DNA of 14,080 nt from an uncultured Treponema sp. (lineage in GTDB: Bacteria; Spirochaetota; Spirochaetia; Treponematales; Treponemataceae). Positions within the stretch are counted from its first letter, which is position 1; each line of letters opens with the position of its first letter. The translations under genes were made by a program, and so were the position numbers. The stretch lies in contig CAKZZK010000106.1 in the NCBI GenBank assembly GCA_937885235.1, positions 1 to 14,080 of the forward strand. The letters run 5' to 3'. Below, one piece after another: positions 1 through 7,078 of the stretch. Under the pieces are notes generated by a model, which worked only from the letters and a program-made list of their open reading frames with translations, was not told where the DNA came from and ran no database searches.

Positions 1-379
1 TAAGCTTGTAGTCATACATCGAAAGCCCGTAGGCAACCAGATAGCAGAAGAAAAGCGTACAACACACACTGATGACCGTGAGGAAAAGGCTGTTTTTGTA
101 CCACATAAAGTAACGGTGCGGCACCTTCACCCATTCGCCTTCCTGAAAAGCCTTCTGCGTAAACAGATAGATATAGTTGTTGAGCGTCAGCCCCTTGGGG
201 TCGGGGTTAAAATTCAAGCCGTAGCGCATAAGCTCCTGCCCGGGACGGAAAGAAGCAAGCCATGCCGCCACGAGGGGATAGAGCACGAGTATTGCCAGAA
301 CGGTAAAAAGCAGCATGGAGAATGTAGTGAGTATGGTGCTCTGCGTCTTCATGCTGTGCAGCTTTTGTTTCTCTGCCAT
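1..379 (-). CDS. araQ: Sugar ABC transporter permease, AraQ/MalG-like (partial)
   Basis: Inner-membrane permease of a CUT1 carbohydrate importer; only the first 126 residues lie in the window and the reading frame stays open to base 1. A cytoplasmic N-terminus (1-18) is followed by a membrane segment (about 19-42), an extracytoplasmic stretch with the NNYIYLF motif near 68-74, then YFMWYKNS (90-97) opening the second membrane segment. As I recall the family, YFMWYKNS and the xxLTLNNY spacing are typical of Bacillus AraQ. The EAA loop that contacts the ATPase is beyond the edge. The ATG at 379 lies two bases after the stop of the upstream permease, and an AAGGAG ribosome site (388-393) sits inside that gene's end, so translation is probably coupled. 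The sugar-permease family is secure; the arabino-oligosaccharide substrate is inferred. Confidence 0.85.
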   Translation of the reverse strand, partial: MAEKQKLHSMKTQSTILTTFSMLLFTVLAILVLYPLVAAWLASFRPGQELMRYGLNFNPDPKGLTLNNYIYLFTQKAFQEGEWVKVPHRYFMWYKNSLFLTVISVCCTLFFCYLVAYGLSMYDYKL

Positions 380-381
380 AA

Positions 382-1284
382 TTACTTCTCCTTCTTGAAT
401 GTGCCGCTCAAAAAGAGCTGGATGACGTTGATGATGAGTGCGATAATCAGCAGCACAAGGCCTACAGCGCTCGCATACCCCATCTGGTTGCGTTCAATGC
501 CGCGGCGGTAGAGGTAGCCTACAATGGTAAGGCCTATGTTCTTTGGGGAACCGTTGCCGCCCCACATCATATAGCTTTCAAGGAACATGGCAAGACCCGC
601 ATAGATGCTTATGGTGAGCACGTAGATAGATGTAGGCTTGAGCAGCGGCATGGTTATGAGCCAGAACTTCTGCCAGCGGGAAGCACCGTCTATATCGGCG
701 GACTCATAGAGGGAATCGTCTATGCCCTGCAAGCCGGAAAGGAAGTAGAGCATATTTACGCCCGTCCACCTCCAGCAGCACAGGAGCACCATGGCGAACC
801 AGCCCGTACCGTACATCTTGAGCCACTTGATAGACGGATAGCCGAACATATGCAGCAGCTGGTTGGCGGCAGAACCGTCAAGCTCGCTGAACATAAAGCC
901 GAATATCGTGCCCGCCACCACCACGGAGGTAAGCGCCGGAATGTACAGGATTGCCTTGTACACGCTCTTTCCCTTGATGAACGCGCTGTTCATAATCGTC
1001 GCAAAGAGCATGGGGAAGGGAATGAGCAGCGCACAGGTGATGACCATGTACAGAAAGCTGTTCTTGATTGCTATATGGAAGGTCTTGTCTTTAAGCAGCT
1101 TTGTGTAGTTTGAAAGCCCTACCCACTGAATTTCGCCCGGCTTGATGTCCTGAAAGCTCATCAGGATTGCGCTCACGAAGGGGTAGACCCAGAACACCAG
1201 AAAGCTGATGATAAACGGCAGGACGAAAACGTATGGAGCAACCTTCCACGAGTATAAAAAACTGGTGACGCGATTTTTCTTCAT
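382..1284 (-). CDS. araP: Sugar ABC transporter permease, AraP/MalF-like
   Basis: A 300-residue inner-membrane permease of a CUT1 sugar importer, partner of the permease that follows two bases downstream. About six membrane segments are visible (near 16-40, 76-98, 112-132, 163-183, 217-236, 268-292). The EAA loop that docks the ATPase is seen as YESADIDGASRWQKF starting at residue 193 and ending in P217. The C-terminal motif SPKNIGLTIVGYLYRRG (246-262), followed by MGYASAVG, closely resembles Bacillus subtilis AraP as I remember it. I chose the ATG at 1284 because AGGTGG (1289-1294) lies just upstream and the protein then begins MKKNRV, matching the usual start. A longer in-frame start at 1356 would run through the stem-loop at 1329-1368 and adds an unlikely Cys/Pro-rich leader. 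Substrate unproven. Confidence 0.92.
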   Translation of the reverse strand: MKKNRVTSFLYSWKVAPYVFVLPFIISFLVFWVYPFVSAILMSFQDIKPGEIQWVGLSNYTKLLKDKTFHIAIKNSFLYMVITCALLIPFPMLFATIMNSAFIKGKSVYKAILYIPALTSVVVAGTIFGFMFSELDGSAANQLLHMFGYPSIKWLKMYGTGWFAMVLLCCWRWTGVNMLYFLSGLQGIDDSLYESADIDGASRWQKFWLITMPLLKPTSIYVLTISIYAGLAMFLESYMMWGGNGSPKNIGLTIVGYLYRRGIERNQMGYASAVGLVLLIIALIINVIQLFLSGTFKKEK

Positions 1285-1328
1285 TTTTCCACCTAATTGC
1301 TTCCCCCGCAGGACGCAAGGGGAAAAGA

Positions 1329-1368
1329 ATGGCCTAGAGCAAGGCTTGCAAGCCATTTTCTAGGCCAT
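1329..1368 (-). terminator. Stem-loop between binding-protein and permease genes
   Basis: A perfect 10-bp inverted repeat, ATGGCCTAGA at 1329-1338 against TCTAGGCCAT at 1359-1368, encloses a 20-base loop that holds a second palindrome, GGCTTGCAAGCC (1343-1354). On the coding strand the stem is followed by TCTTTTCC, a weak U-tract. It starts 26 bases after the stop of the binding-protein gene and ends about 45 bases before the first permease. Such hairpins in sugar operons often act as leaky terminators or as 3' stabilisers, leaving more binding protein than permease. The structure is seen; the role is inferred. It might instead be a copy of a dispersed repeat. Confidence 0.6.
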
Positions 1369-1394
1369 ATTTTCAGAAATAAGAACCTCAGTCC

Positions 1395-2819
1395 TTACTG
1401 CTCAATGTCAATCTCGTCCTGTGCAGCCTGCAGCGCAGAGTCCACATCCGCACCCTGCTCCAGACAGTCATTCAGCACGTTCAGGTTGATCTGCTCGTTG
1501 ATGATGCCGCTGATCTTCACCGCCTTGATGCCCTTGATTTCGTCCTTGATCTCGTTCAAGGTGTCGAAGGGGTTCGTGCGGAAGTAAGCAACATACTTGT
1601 TGTTCGGGTCATGAGTGATGCTCTTGTCCTGCCACAGGTTGGTGTTCACCGGGTCGAAACCGAGCACTTCCCAGATGCGCTTCTCGCCGTCAAGAGAAAG
1701 CTTTGCAAACACGATGAATTCCGCCGCAAGCTCCTGATTCTTTGACTGGAGTGACACAACCGTACCCGTACCGCCGATACCCACAGAGCGGGGCTGGCCA
1801 ACTTTGTACACAGGGCAGGGAGCGATTGCCCAGTTGCCTTTCTGGTCAGGAATGTAGTTGAGGAAGCGGCTCATATACCACAGGGCTTTCGGGAAAGCGG
1901 CAACCTTCTCATCACCAACGGTGGCAAAACCGGCTTCGGTATCAATCTGTCCGCCCGGAGTAGGATAGGCAATGCCGAGGTCAATCCAGCGCTGCTGCAT
2001 CTTGATCATATCAGCCACGCCGTTGATGCGGATATCCGCATGGCCGTTTGCATCGGTCCAGTCCTGATTGTTCTCTGCCATAGAGAGCCAGAGCCAGTCC
2101 GTTCCACCCGTATCAACACCAGTCATGTGCACGGCGCCGTTTGTCGCCTCCTTGAGCTTGAGGCCGGCTTTCTCAAAGTCATCCCAAGTCTTGATGGTCT
2201 TGTAGTCAATGCCGTATTTTGAGAGGAGGGCATCGTCATAATACATAACCGTAGCACCTACGTGGAACGGAATGCCGTAATAGGTACCATTCTTGCCGTA
2301 GATGTCCAAGCGGGACTTAACGACATTGTTCTTGTACGGCTCGATGTACTTGTTCATCTCAACGAACTGCACTTTTCCTTCCATAAAATTCGGGAACTGA
2401 CCAATTTCAATATCACAGATGTCAGGGGCGCCCTTGCCGGTCTGGTTTGCCATGATCATCTTGTTGTGCATATCGCCATAAGGATAGGTGGTGAAAGTAA
2501 TCTGAATCTGCTTGTCGGGATGCTCCTTGTTCCACTGCTCAAGCATGGCGGCATAGTGCTGGCTGTGCAGCTCTACGAATGTCCACAGCTCAAGCTTGGT
2601 ACCGTTTGCCGGTCCCACAGTGGAGATGGCATCAGCCTTTATCTCCGGCGCAGGCTGCTCGGTGTTCGTGTTGTTTGAAGAGCCACCGCTGTTTCCGCCT
2701 GATGATGAGCCGCTGTTATTCGTCGCAGGCTCGCTCTTGTTACCGCAACCCGTCAAAGCGGCGAGAAGCAACGCACTAACTCCAAGCACCGTCACCGCAG
2801 TCTTGAAAGTCTTTTTCAT
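1395..2819 (-). CDS. araN: Sugar ABC transporter substrate-binding lipoprotein, AraN-like
   Basis: A 474-residue extracytoplasmic family-1 solute-binding lipoprotein, first gene of the importer operon. The signal peptide ends in the lipobox LTGC with Cys25 as the lipidated residue. A Ser/Gly/Asn-rich tether (about 27-60) follows, then the two-lobe binding domain. Stretches such as LELWTFVELHSQHY, TYPYGDMHNKM, PFHVGATVMYYDD, IKTWDDFEKAG, SVGIGGTGTVVSLQSKN and IWEVLGFDPVN closely match my memory of Bacillus subtilis AraN, which binds alpha-1,5-arabino-oligosaccharides. The ATG at 2819 is chosen because AGGAGG (2827-2832) lies seven bases upstream and it gives a clean lipoprotein signal; an earlier in-frame start at 2852 lacks such a site. 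Expression comes from the promoter at 2909-2937. The binding-protein family is certain; the sugar is inferred. Confidence 0.93.
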   Translation of the reverse strand: MKKTFKTAVTVLGVSALLLAALTGCGNKSEPATNNSGSSSGGNSGGSSNNTNTEQPAPEIKADAISTVGPANGTKLELWTFVELHSQHYAAMLEQWNKEHPDKQIQITFTTYPYGDMHNKMIMANQTGKGAPDICDIEIGQFPNFMEGKVQFVEMNKYIEPYKNNVVKSRLDIYGKNGTYYGIPFHVGATVMYYDDALLSKYGIDYKTIKTWDDFEKAGLKLKEATNGAVHMTGVDTGGTDWLWLSMAENNQDWTDANGHADIRINGVADMIKMQQRWIDLGIAYPTPGGQIDTEAGFATVGDEKVAAFPKALWYMSRFLNYIPDQKGNWAIAPCPVYKVGQPRSVGIGGTGTVVSLQSKNQELAAEFIVFAKLSLDGEKRIWEVLGFDPVNTNLWQDKSITHDPNNKYVAYFRTNPFDTLNEIKDEIKGIKAVKISGIINEQINLNVLNDCLEQGADVDSALQAAQDEIDIEQ

Positions 2820-2880
2820 ACAATATCCTCCTCGATGAGGCAAAAACCTCAATCATAAGTATGTACCTTGAAAAATCTGC

Positions 2881-2894
2881 TGACCTCGTGGTCA
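2881..2894. promoter_or_regulatory. Candidate operator dyad in araN leader
   Basis: TGACC-TCGT-GGTCA is an inverted repeat with five-base arms and a four-base spacer. It lies about 9 to 22 bases downstream of the predicted transcription start, where a bound repressor could block transcription of the sugar operon. The dyad is seen; its use is inferred. No regulator gene is in the window. Confidence 0.4.
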
Positions 2895-2908
2895 ATCTCT
2901 ATATCTTT

Positions 2909-2937
2909 ATCATAAAGCCATATTGCAAACTTGTCAA
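2909..2937 (-). promoter_or_regulatory. Promoter of the araNPQ-like operon
   Basis: On the minus strand TTGACA (2932-2937), exactly 17 bases, then TATGAT (2909-2914): a near-consensus sigma-70-type promoter. The predicted start near 2902 gives a leader of about 83 bases before the ATG at 2819. Confidence 0.85.
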
Positions 2938-2998
2938 ATACTTTTTTGATATATAACCAAAAAAATTGATATTTATTGAGAAAAATAGCAGGAAAGTG

Positions 2999-3052
2999 AA
3001 AAAAAATTGATACAAAAGCGACTTTTATCCAAAAAGACCGCTTTCGTATCAA
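2999..3052 (-). terminator. Rho-independent terminator after the 553-residue gene
   Basis: Inverted repeat with 14-base arms (3007-3020 against 3039-3052, one G-U pair in the minus-strand RNA). A further five-base stem lies inside the loop (CTTTT 3022-3026 against AAAAG 3032-3036), and on the minus strand the structure is followed by eight T (2999-3006). It begins about 40 bases after the stop of the unknown gene and separates it from the sugar-operon promoter. Confidence 0.85.
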
Positions 3053-3091
3053 CAAAAACTGATTAACAATCAACTATTATGCTTTGCAGCA

Positions 3092-4753
3092 TCAATACCC
3101 GTCGCTCATACTGCGGTTGATGTCCCTCTGGTACAGCTCCTGATAGGCAAGGCTCATCTTCTTGAGCTTGTCCTTCAGCTCCTGCGGGAAGGGCATAAAG
3201 CGCCAGAAGATGGCACGCACCTCTTTCGGAAGCTTCTGGGACCCCGTCGCTTCCTTGGTCATCCACAGGATGTAGTCATCGATGAAGAATTTCTTTAAGT
3301 CACCCTTAAGCTTCTGAGAATCGATGTACTGGTAGTAGTTGCCCGTAAGCCCCTCTGACATCCAGTCAAACGACGCTTTTTCCTTTGCCACCTGCCAGCG
3401 GAGGTCTGCGACAGCCGTAAGGCAGGCAATCTTGAGGTCGCGCGGGTACATGGGTACCACGATGCGGCCGCGACTCGTGATGCGGTTGTAGCGGTCAAAC
3501 GGTTCCCAGCAGAAGCCCGTGTCGCCATACGTGGGCACCAGAAGGACGAAGGGCACAATGCGGTTCGGCATATTCTTGTGGATGCGCACAAAGCAGTTGG
3601 GGTCAATCGACTCAATCCATGCAAGCTCGCGGATAACGTTCTCGCGGAAGCCCGTACCGGTGGGAGTACAATGGAAGAATTCGCGCGTAAAGACGGGATA
3701 CTGGTTGCCCTGCCGTCCGCAGGTCATCTTTGCCATCTGCCTGATGGTGGTCATCTCGTTCAGCACTTCCTCGGTGCTCACGCTCGCCGCCTCTTCGGGT
3801 AGCTCCGTCATCTTGTCGTTGAGGTGCTCGATGTTTTCCTTTGCCTCTTTGAGGTCATTCAGATTTGAAATGAGCTCGCGGTCAACTTTCTGCAAAGAGC
3901 GGAAAAGCGCCAAGAGATCGCTGAACGCCTTTTTCTGGCTGTCGCTGTAGGTGTGGGTGTGCGGCTCAAGCCCAAAGAAGGGCTCGTGCATACACAACTC
4001 GTCTACAAGGCTGCGCATCTGCTGTTCCATATTGTAGCGCTGCCCCTCTTTGAGCGTCACGAGGTTTTCGGCGCTCTGGAGCTTGCCGCTGTTTTTGCCG
4101 ACAAGCGCCTGCAGACGCTGCTGCTCCGCGCCTGGTCCCGAAGCCCTCGTCGCAACTTCGTCCGTCTGGCTTGGCTTCATCTTACCGAGCGCCACCTCGC
4201 GGACCCACTCATCAACGTAGAGTACGGGCTCTCCCGTGCCGTTGTCTATGATGGCGCGGGAGAAGGTTTCCTTCTGCTCCGGGCTGAACAGCGACGGAAG
4301 CACCACGCCGTAGCGCATTGCAAGGCGCTTGCACAGGGGGAGGCGCGTGTTCACCATCTTGGGAGCCAGCGTCCGCAGGAAATTCCAGTAGGCGGCGACA
4401 ATCTGCTGGCGGTACACGGTGCGGTCTTTCTTGTCCTGACAGTTCAGATATTTGACAAGCAGTTGGTGCAGGCGCTGCGCGGTGTCGCCTTCGCCCCCCA
4501 GCGCCGTCTTGTAGTAAGCAGGGTCAGAAAAAACAGGGTTCGGCGTATCCTCAAAATACTTTGTAATCGGTTCAAACGAATGCACCGAAAGATTTACCTC
4601 GGCAACCCCTCCTGCACCCATCTCCTCCGTCTGCGCATCATCAAACTGCTGCAGGTCAGAGACAGCGGAAGAGCTTTCCGTCTCGACAGGTGTTTCGTCC
4701 TCGACATCGTTCAGAAGTTCCGCAATGCTCGGGTCAATATCGTCATTATTCAT
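3092..4753 (-). CDS. Unrecognised 553-residue cytoplasmic protein
   Basis: I do not recognise this protein. It has no signal peptide and no membrane segment, so it is probably cytoplasmic. Residues 1-55 are acidic, low in complexity and likely disordered. A mainly helical region (about 75-190) follows, then a Lys/Gln-rich region (205-250). A charged helical stretch at about 275-318 (FRSLQKVDRELISNLNDLKE) looks like a coiled coil. A well-ordered C-terminal half (345-545) is rich in Cys, aromatic and Arg residues (YPVFTREFFHCTPTGTGF at 352-369, FVLLVPTYGDTGFCWEPFDR at 402-421, RGRIVVPMYPRDLKIA at 428-443). The ATG at 4753 is chosen because GGAG (4760-4763) lies six bases upstream; a TTG four codons earlier has no good site. 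It has its own promoter and terminator and so appears monocistronic. It may be a lineage-specific spirochaetal protein; that is a guess. Confidence 0.85.
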   Translation of the reverse strand: MNNDDIDPSIAELLNDVEDETPVETESSSAVSDLQQFDDAQTEEMGAGGVAEVNLSVHSFEPITKYFEDTPNPVFSDPAYYKTALGGEGDTAQRLHQLLVKYLNCQDKKDRTVYRQQIVAAYWNFLRTLAPKMVNTRLPLCKRLAMRYGVVLPSLFSPEQKETFSRAIIDNGTGEPVLYVDEWVREVALGKMKPSQTDEVATRASGPGAEQQRLQALVGKNSGKLQSAENLVTLKEGQRYNMEQQMRSLVDELCMHEPFFGLEPHTHTYSDSQKKAFSDLLALFRSLQKVDRELISNLNDLKEAKENIEHLNDKMTELPEEAASVSTEEVLNEMTTIRQMAKMTCGRQGNQYPVFTREFFHCTPTGTGFRENVIRELAWIESIDPNCFVRIHKNMPNRIVPFVLLVPTYGDTGFCWEPFDRYNRITSRGRIVVPMYPRDLKIACLTAVADLRWQVAKEKASFDWMSEGLTGNYYQYIDSQKLKGDLKKFFIDDYILWMTKEATGSQKLPKEVRAIFWRFMPFPQELKDKLKKMSLAYQELYQRDINRSMSDGY

Positions 4754-4800
4754 CTGTTTCTCCAAAGCTTTTCTTCGTTATCATGCAAATACACCTTGAC

Positions 4801-4829
4801 ATTATATCACGCAAAGCGCAGTCTCGCAA
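4801..4829 (-). promoter_or_regulatory. Promoter of the 553-residue gene
   Basis: On the minus strand TTGCGA (4824-4829), 17 bases, then a perfect TATAAT (4801-4806). The predicted start near 4794 leaves a leader of about 41 bases before the ATG at 4753. Confidence 0.75.
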
Positions 4830-4830
4830 G

Positions 4831-4841
4831 CAGATAATCTG
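4831..4841. promoter_or_regulatory. Candidate regulator site in the divergent region
   Basis: A perfect dyad, CAGAT-A-ATCTG. It lies immediately upstream of the -35 element of the leftward promoter and about 44 bases upstream of the rightward -35 element, a position suited to an activator or a shared regulator. The palindrome is seen; its function is inferred, and so short a dyad can arise by chance. Confidence 0.3.
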
Positions 4842-4884
4842 ATTTCCCGTGGTATTATAGAATAGATAGGACTTCACATGGACG

Positions 4885-4913
4885 TTGACAGGGGCAGTCG
4901 GCTTGTATATACT
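4885..4913 (+). promoter_or_regulatory. Promoter of the 342-residue exported-protein gene
   Basis: TTGACA (4885-4890), 17 bases, TATACT (4908-4913). The predicted transcription start is near 4920. This is downstream of an in-frame TTG at 4917, so that codon cannot be the start, which supports the GTG at 4983. Confidence 0.8.
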
Positions 4914-4970
4914 TAATTGAATGAAAGGGGCATCTCGCTTATGCGATACAACCTTGCAGATGATGCCCTG

Positions 4971-4975
4971 AGGAG
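4971..4975 (+). promoter_or_regulatory. Ribosome binding site deciding the GTG start at 4983
   Basis: AGGAG seven bases before GTG. The frame then opens with MKKFF and a proper signal peptide, which settles the start. Confidence 0.8.
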
Positions 4976-4982
4976 TGTCACT

Positions 4983-6011
4983 GTGAAAAAATTCTTTTGC
5001 GCTTTGCTTGCTCTCTCTCTAACGGGTCTTGTCTGCGCGGAGCGGGTACCCGAACAGCAACGGCAAGAGTCAAAAGAGTACCCTGCCGCCATCGAACAGC
5101 AAGTAGAAGGCTTGAACCGCAGGAAGCTTCTGGATGATTCATACTTCGTCAAGTCACTCAAGACAGAACTAAAGAACAAGAAACACAGCGAGGAAGAGAA
5201 GGTCTACTATTTCTACCTGATGCTGCGACAGATACGCTGGGGCTTTATCGGGGTTGTCTGGATGCGTCCAGATGGGCAGTATGCGGACGAATTTCTCTTT
5301 CAGAGCCATACATTTGCAAACTACCGGACGGAGCTTCAGAAGCTCAAGCTTGACTCCGCGCCCTTCTACCAGCTTGGACGGGACAATGCTGCAGAAAAAC
5401 CAATTCTTGCCTCTTACGCCCTGCTGCTTGCAACGATGTTAGAAGATAACGATGAGCAAGCCTTTGCGGAATTGGCCTCGAGCATGGATGCCCTGCTACC
5501 TCAGGCGGCATATCCTCTGCGGCCAATGCTCATCCACAATCTTTGCTACAGTTTCATGCTCGTACAGAATGAACAAGAACTACCTGCACTTGCAGTGATG
5601 TCCGACTATGCGATTCTGGAAGAAGAAAAAGAAGACATTACTATTGTGGCGGCCCTGTCAGGCCACGAACTGGCCATAGACTGGGTGTTCCAGACGCTCA
5701 TCGACATTACGGATTCTTCTGACGATCTACTAGCCCACAGTTGTATGTACCTGTTGCAGCGAATGATCTCCGAGGACTCATTCAAGACGATGCTGAAAGT
5801 TTACAAGGAGCATGCAAAGAGCGATTTTCAGACAGAACTTGCAGACCTGGTTGTTGCCAACGGCTATGAGCCCCCTTACCTCGGTGGCTCGTGGGCAAAA
5901 CAGAGCGGACTGTTCGCGAAGTTCTGGGATTGTCACGATGTCATGTTCACCTTTTACGATGACGGCTTATACGTCAGCAGCGGAAATTTTGCGGAGTTTA
6001 TTCCCAACTAA
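4983..6011 (+). CDS. Unrecognised 342-residue exported protein
   Basis: I do not recognise this protein. It begins at a GTG with AGGAG seven bases upstream. Residues 1-19 form a signal peptide (MKKFFCALLALSLTGLVCA) with likely cleavage after VCA, so it is probably periplasmic. The Cys18 context (GLVC) is a poor lipobox, making a lipoprotein less likely. The mature part is predominantly helical and acidic, with a charged helix at 36-82 and alanine/leucine-rich helices at 140-290 that could be repeat-like (TPR or HEAT style) but show no clear consensus. The C-terminal 40 residues look beta-like (FWDCHDVMFTFYDDGLYVSS), possibly a small lipocalin-like or META-type end. It is divergent from the unknown 553-residue gene and shares its upstream region. 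No clear terminator follows, so some transcripts may read into the DHH gene. Confidence 0.82.
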   Translation: MKKFFCALLALSLTGLVCAERVPEQQRQESKEYPAAIEQQVEGLNRRKLLDDSYFVKSLKTELKNKKHSEEEKVYYFYLMLRQIRWGFIGVVWMRPDGQYADEFLFQSHTFANYRTELQKLKLDSAPFYQLGRDNAAEKPILASYALLLATMLEDNDEQAFAELASSMDALLPQAAYPLRPMLIHNLCYSFMLVQNEQELPALAVMSDYAILEEEKEDITIVAALSGHELAIDWVFQTLIDITDSSDDLLAHSCMYLLQRMISEDSFKTMLKVYKEHAKSDFQTELADLVVANGYEPPYLGGSWAKQSGLFAKFWDCHDVMFTFYDDGLYVSSGNFAEFIPN

Positions 6012-6034
6012 CAGGGTGGCAAATTCTTTTTCCT

Positions 6035-6063
6035 TTGCGTTATCCGCGCTTCCGTGCTAAAAT
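6035..6063 (+). promoter_or_regulatory. Promoter of the DHH phosphoesterase gene
   Basis: TTGCGT (6035-6040), 17 bases, TAAAAT (6058-6063), with a TGC just before the -10 hexamer, the extended -10 form. The predicted start near 6070 is about 25 bases from the ATG. Confidence 0.65.
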
Positions 6064-6094
6064 GAAGGAAAGCTGATTTATAGAGGTTGATTTT

Positions 6095-7021
6095 ATGGCT
6101 ATGAGATTAGTGACCCGTTCTGATTTTGACGGCTTGGTTTGTGGGGCTCTGCTGCTCGACGCAGGGATAATAGACCACTGGAAGTTCGCGCACCCGAAAG
6201 ACTTGCAGGACGGGCTTGTTCCAATAGACGAGAACGACTGCCTTGCAAATGTCCCCTTCGTAAAGGGCTGCGGACTGTGGTTCGACCATCATTCAAGCGA
6301 GCACGAGCGCCTTGCCCTTGAAGGGCAGTACAAAGGCGAAAGCCGCATTACGCCATCCTGCGCCCGCATCATCTACGAATACTATGGCGGAAAGGAACGC
6401 TTCCCCAACTATGACGAGATTATGACTGCCGTGGACAAGGTAGACTCCGGCAACCTGACAATTGACGAGATACAGAACCCGCAGGGCTGGATTCTCGTGG
6501 GCTTCCTGATGGACCCCCGCACCGGACTTGGACGCTGGCGGCAGTTCACGGTGCCCAACTACGCGCTCATGGAAAAGCTTATGCACGCCTGCCGCGACAA
6601 GACCACAGACGAAATCCTCGCCATGCCCGACGTAAAGGAGCGCATAGAGGTCTACAACGAGCAGACTGAAAAGTTCAAGGAGATGGTAAAAGCCCATACC
6701 GTGGTAGACGGAAATCTCATCATCAGCGACCTGCGCGGCGTTGACCCGATCTACACCGGCAACCGCTTTATGATCTATAGCATGTACCCAGACCAGAATA
6801 TTTCCGCATGGATAGTGAGCGGCAAGGGCGGCCAAGGCTGCTCAGCGGCAGTCGGCTACAGCATCCTGAACAAGACTTCCAAGGTAAACGTCGGCAGCCT
6901 TATGCTCAAATACGGCGGCGGCGGTCATGAAAAAGTAGGCACCTGCCAGTTCACCAACGAAACAATGTCCGAAGGTCTCCCCAAAATGCTCGCAGAACTG
7001 AGGGCGCAGGCAAACGCATAA
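6095..7021 (+). CDS. DHH-family phosphoesterase
   Basis: A 308-residue cytoplasmic metal-dependent phosphohydrolase of the DHH/DHHA1 family, whose members include exopolyphosphatases, RecJ nuclease and oligoribonucleases or cyclic-dinucleotide phosphodiesterases. Motif I is TRSDFDGLVCGALL (7-20), with Asp10 and Asp12 as probable Mn ligands. The signature Asp64-His65-His66 sits in WFDHHSSEH, and a further motif, DKVDSG (114-119), follows. The C-terminal DHHA1 part ends in GGGGHEKVG (274-282), the glycine-rich substrate loop. The length suits the stand-alone family, and there are no CBS, PAS or nuclease add-ons. The ATG at 6095 has GAGG eight bases upstream; a second ATG two codons later is less well placed. 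It ends at a bidirectional terminator shared with galE. Family assignment is firm; I cannot tell polyphosphate from nucleotide substrates by reading. Confidence 0.9.
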   Translation: MAMRLVTRSDFDGLVCGALLLDAGIIDHWKFAHPKDLQDGLVPIDENDCLANVPFVKGCGLWFDHHSSEHERLALEGQYKGESRITPSCARIIYEYYGGKERFPNYDEIMTAVDKVDSGNLTIDEIQNPQGWILVGFLMDPRTGLGRWRQFTVPNYALMEKLMHACRDKTTDEILAMPDVKERIEVYNEQTEKFKEMVKAHTVVDGNLIISDLRGVDPIYTGNRFMIYSMYPDQNISAWIVSGKGGQGCSAAVGYSILNKTSKVNVGSLMLKYGGGGHEKVGTCQFTNETMSEGLPKMLAELRAQANA

Positions 7022-7040
7022 AAGTATTTTAACGAAAATA

Positions 7041-7078
7041 AAAGAGGCTGCCTGATAGAGCAAGCAGCCTCTTTTTTT
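7041..7078 (+). terminator. Bidirectional terminator between the DHH gene and galE
   Basis: AAAGAGGCTGC (7041-7051) pairs with GCAGCCTCTTT (7064-7074) around a 12-base loop. Rightward the stem runs into seven T (7072-7078); leftward it is followed by TTTTATTTT. It therefore serves both convergent genes. It touches the galE stop codon at 7077-7079. Confidence 0.92.

Noticed and set aside
1285..1356. N-terminal extension of the first permease
   Set aside because: It would be coded by the stem-loop region, and the ATG at 1284 has its own ribosome site and the normal family start.
2849..3073. Small AT-rich open frame on the minus strand
   Set aside because: It spans the terminator at 2999-3052 and the sugar-operon promoter at 2909-2937, so it is non-coding.
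4754..4765. TTG start for the 553-residue protein
   Set aside because: The ATG at 4753 has GGAG six bases upstream; the TTG has no comparable site.
3953..4837. Open frame of 294 codons on the plus strand
   Set aside because: It is fully antisense to the 553-residue gene, has Arg/His/Leu-rich composition typical of a shadow frame, and has no ribosome site.
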